64,000 nucleotides of DNA, from NCBI GenBank assembly GCA_949287985.1, contig CASEIN010000065.1, positions 1 through 64,000 of the forward strand, written 5' to 3'. The position numbers and the translations under genes are program-made. Below the pieces are notes generated by a model. It was not told the DNA's origin, searched no databases, and saw nothing but the letters and a program-made list of their open reading frames with translations. The stretch comes from Mucispirillum schaedleri. Lineage in GTDB: Bacteria > Chrysiogenota > Deferribacteres > Deferribacterales > Mucispirillaceae. This document shows positions 62,255 to 64,000 of this stretch, in pieces (within the stretch, counting starts at the first letter, position 1; each line of letters begins with the position of its first letter).

Positions 62255-63559
62255 ATGAGAGCAGATTTCGCAACGATTGGTAGTGGTTTAACTTATGAAA
62301 TTAGGAATATTGTGGAAATTGCTAATTTTATGAAGTCAAAAGGGTTAGAAATTTCATGGGAAAATATTGGCGACCCTGTTATGAAAGGGGAGCAGGTGCC
62401 AGAATGGATTAAAGACGTGCTTAAAGAAGTAATTGATGACAACCTTTCTTTTGCATATTCACCTACTAAAGGGGTGGACTCTACAAGAGAATATTTAGCA
62501 GCCAAAAGAAATGCTCTAGGTGGTGCTCAAATAACTAAAGATGATATTATATTCTTTAATGGTTTAGGGGACGCTATTGCTAGAAGTTACTCTGTTATCC
62601 GTGTTGATGCCCGCATAATCATGCCAGAGCCAACTTATTCTACTCACTTTATGGCAGAAGTGGCACACGCATCATTTCCACCAAATACATATAAAATGAA
62701 CCCATATAATAACTGGGCACCAGATTTAGGTGAGCTTGAAAGAAAAATTAAAAGCGCCCACTCTATTGTTGGTATTTTAATAATTAACCCAGATAACCCA
62801 ACTGGTTATGTTTATACAAGAGAAAAATTAGAAGAAGTGGTTCGTATAGCTCGCGAACATAATCTTTTTATTGTGGCAGATGAAATATACCATAATATGA
62901 TATATAACGGGCAAAAAACACCATATCTTTCTGAAGTAATAGGTGATGTGCCAGCAATCAGCATGAATTCTTTATCAAAAGAAGTGCCTTGGCCGGGGGC
63001 AAGATGTGCCTGGATTGAAGTATATAACTACGGAAAAGATGCTGATTTTGATAGATATATACAGGCAATATTTAAACAAAAACAGGCAGAAGTATGCTCT
63101 ACTACTATGCCACAAATGGCAATACCAAAACTTATGGAACACCCAGAATATGCAAAATATTTACAAACTAGGGTAACTCATTACGAAAAACTGGCTGATA
63201 TTGCATATAATATATTAAAAGATGTACCATATATTGTGGTAAATAGAAGTAATGGTGCATTTTATTTAAGTGTTGTATTTAATGAGGCAGTATTTAATAA
63301 CAGGCAGCACCTTGAAATTGAAAATAAAGAAGTAAAAGAATACGTTAACAAGCTTTTAGATAATAATGCAGAACACGATAAACGTTTTGCTTACAACCTG
63401 CTTGGTGCAACTGGTATATGCCTTGTGCCGCTTACTTCATTTTTTACAAATCTACTTGGTTTTCGTATTACTTTACTTGAAAAAGATGTGGAAAAATTTG
63501 AGAAAAATATAAAAACTATAGCTCAAAAAATTGTAGAGTATGTAGAATCTACTAAATAG
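62255..63559 (+). CDS. Class I/II PLP-dependent aminotransferase
   Basis: A 434-residue fold-type I aminotransferase. PLP-binding landmarks are NPDNPTG (178-184), Asp209 in VADEIYH, the Schiff-base Lys242 in SLSKEVPWPGAR, and Arg250. The family acts on alanine, aspartate or aromatic substrates; the exact substrate is not clear from sequence. The ATG at 62255 follows AGGTGG and is the third copy of the tandem-repeated start; the open frame runs on upstream to 62204 but that part lies in the repeat. It ends at a good terminator. Confidence 0.88.
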   Translation: MRADFATIGSGLTYEIRNIVEIANFMKSKGLEISWENIGDPVMKGEQVPEWIKDVLKEVIDDNLSFAYSPTKGVDSTREYLAAKRNALGGAQITKDDIIFFNGLGDAIARSYSVIRVDARIIMPEPTYSTHFMAEVAHASFPPNTYKMNPYNNWAPDLGELERKIKSAHSIVGILIINPDNPTGYVYTREKLEEVVRIAREHNLFIVADEIYHNMIYNGQKTPYLSEVIGDVPAISMNSLSKEVPWPGARCAWIEVYNYGKDADFDRYIQAIFKQKQAEVCSTTMPQMAIPKLMEHPEYAKYLQTRVTHYEKLADIAYNILKDVPYIVVNRSNGAFYLSVVFNEAVFNNRQHLEIENKEVKEYVNKLLDNNAEHDKRFAYNLLGATGICLVPLTSFFTNLLGFRITLLEKDVEKFEKNIKTIAQKIVEYVESTK

Positions 63560-63884
63560 ATACACTAAAAAGCAGGCTTTTGCCTGCTTTTTTTCATACC
63601 ATTAAAAAGTCATCGATTATTTCTAAATTTCAAGTAAGAAATATTAGCTGTATTAATCTATTAAACTAAACTTAGAGCGTGTATCCAAGTTTAGATACTG
63701 TGATAAGAAAATTTTATAAGGCAACTTTTTTCTCCACATCGTTTCGTTTTCAGAAACAAACTTGAAAAATAAACAAGTTTATTTTTTGGGCTGAATAAAA
63801 AAAGTAGCTTATATCATCATTAAGCTTATAAAAAGACTAGTAAAAATATATTTTTTCGACAATCAGTAAAAAACATGATTTTTA
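63560..63884. other. Intergenic region at the right end
   Basis: 325 bases with the terminator above and two further short hairpins (GTTTC/GAAAC near 63739 and AAACTTG/CAAGTTT near 63757). No gene seen. Confidence 0.5.
63567..63594 (+). terminator. Intrinsic terminator after the aminotransferase gene
   Basis: AAAAAGCAGGC (63567-63577) pairs with GCCTGCTTTTT (63582-63592), loop TTTT, T-run to 63594. Confidence 0.85.
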
Positions 63885-64000
63885 CTAATTTCTCCTAAAT
63901 ATACGAGAAAGGATTTCCTGCCCTAAAAATGACTTATCTATATCTTCTTCTTTCATATCATAATCATATTCCCCTGCTTGATAATCCACAAATAAAGGCT
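63885..64000 (-). CDS. C-terminal end of an unidentified protein (cut by window edge)
   Basis: On the minus strand a frame enters from beyond the window and stops with TAG at 63885-63887, giving 37 residues. It is rich in Asp, Glu and Tyr (DYQAGEYDYDMKEEDIDKSF) and ends LGQEILSRIFRRN. Codon use is like its neighbours. I do not recognise it. Confidence 0.5.
   Translation of the reverse strand, partial: PLFVDYQAGEYDYDMKEEDIDKSFLGQEILSRIFRRN

Larger units (their letters stand above)
61857..62273 (+). repeat. 169-bp tandem repeat (about 2.5 copies) duplicating a gene start
   Basis: ATGAGAGCAGATTT occurs at 61917, 62086 and 62255, exactly 169 bases apart, each time preceded by AGGTGGAAA. Between the first 19-20 bases of the start and the next copy lie about 100 bases with three hairpins: a 12-bp stem AATAAAAATTTC (61951-61962 with 61969-61980 in copy one), a GGGA...TCCC stem and an AACAC...GTGTT stem. 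Copies differ by a few substitutions. Confidence 0.9.

Noticed and set aside
61857-62273. CRISPR array
   Set aside because: The repeats are 169 bp with no short repeat-spacer pattern, and no cas genes occur in the window.

Overview
The window is AT-rich (about 30% GC by eye) and comes from a diderm bacterium. It carries a Tol-Pal-type YbgF lipoprotein, an outer-membrane beta-barrel, lipoprotein maturation (lgt), multihaem c-type cytochromes, a bacteriohemerythrin, a CheV-type chemotaxis coupler and a sigma-54 two-component pair. That mix, with small haem lipoproteins and very low GC, fits Deferribacterota, perhaps a gut member such as Mucispirillum. This is inference from gene content, not a database match.

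Layout. 1-174 is the tail of an IS30-type transposase. 209-4207 (+) holds lgt, a DJ-1-family gene, an MBL hydrolase, a patatin and a MORN-like lipoprotein. 4535-7236 (-) has hemerythrin with an unknown membrane protein, then rpmB. 7318-11561 (+) has DUF1858, trmB, nfeD, a radical SAM gene, DUF493 and an ankyrin protein. 11664-15688 (+) is pyrH-frr-uppS-cdsA-dxr. 16187-18589 (-) is lepA-lepB. 18691-20426 (-) is a GATC-type (DpnII/MboI-like) restriction-modification pair bracketed by a 25-bp direct repeat. 20600-22374 (-) is cheV-ybgF. 22581-32785 (+) has a TPR protein, histidine kinase and sigma-54 regulator, argS, a SPOR protein, a PgaB-like glycosidase and hemY/hemG, followed by a lone DUF4241 gene. 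34068-37553 (-) is a porin plus three multihaem cytochromes. 38271-38681 is an internally deleted MFS gene. 38867-46260 (-) has tgt-yajC-secD-secF, a SUFU-domain gene, nhaB and a WalJ-like hydrolase. 46522-63559 (+ mostly) has a thioesterase, two CAT-anticodon tRNAs, a ferric-reductase-like gene behind a Fur-like box, an NlpC/P60 lipoprotein, small signalling genes, a CBS pyrophosphatase, an M30-like metallopeptidase, gltX-der-gdx and a class I aminotransferase.

The most unusual features are these. (1) The porin-cytochrome operon looks like a trans-outer-membrane electron conduit. Its porin gene contains a run of nine G residues, a candidate phase-variation switch, and each cytochrome carries a CX3C motif beside its CXXCH sites. 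(2) GATC is almost absent: I found seven sites in 64 kb where about 175 are expected, in a window that carries a GATC R-M system. (3) Two intergenic regions 9 kb apart, in opposite orientation, hold the same three-box DnaA-box-like array with nearly identical spacing (146 and 145 nt). (4) A 169-bp tandem repeat ahead of the aminotransferase gene copies its ribosome-binding site and first codons twice, making two identical 11-codon mini-ORFs that end at a hairpin.

Housekeeping functions (isoprenoid and phospholipid precursors, secretion, tRNA charging, GTPases) dominate and look intact. Accessory content is confined to short islands: the IS end, the R-M module, the cytochrome operon with the MFS remnant, and lone immunity-type genes.
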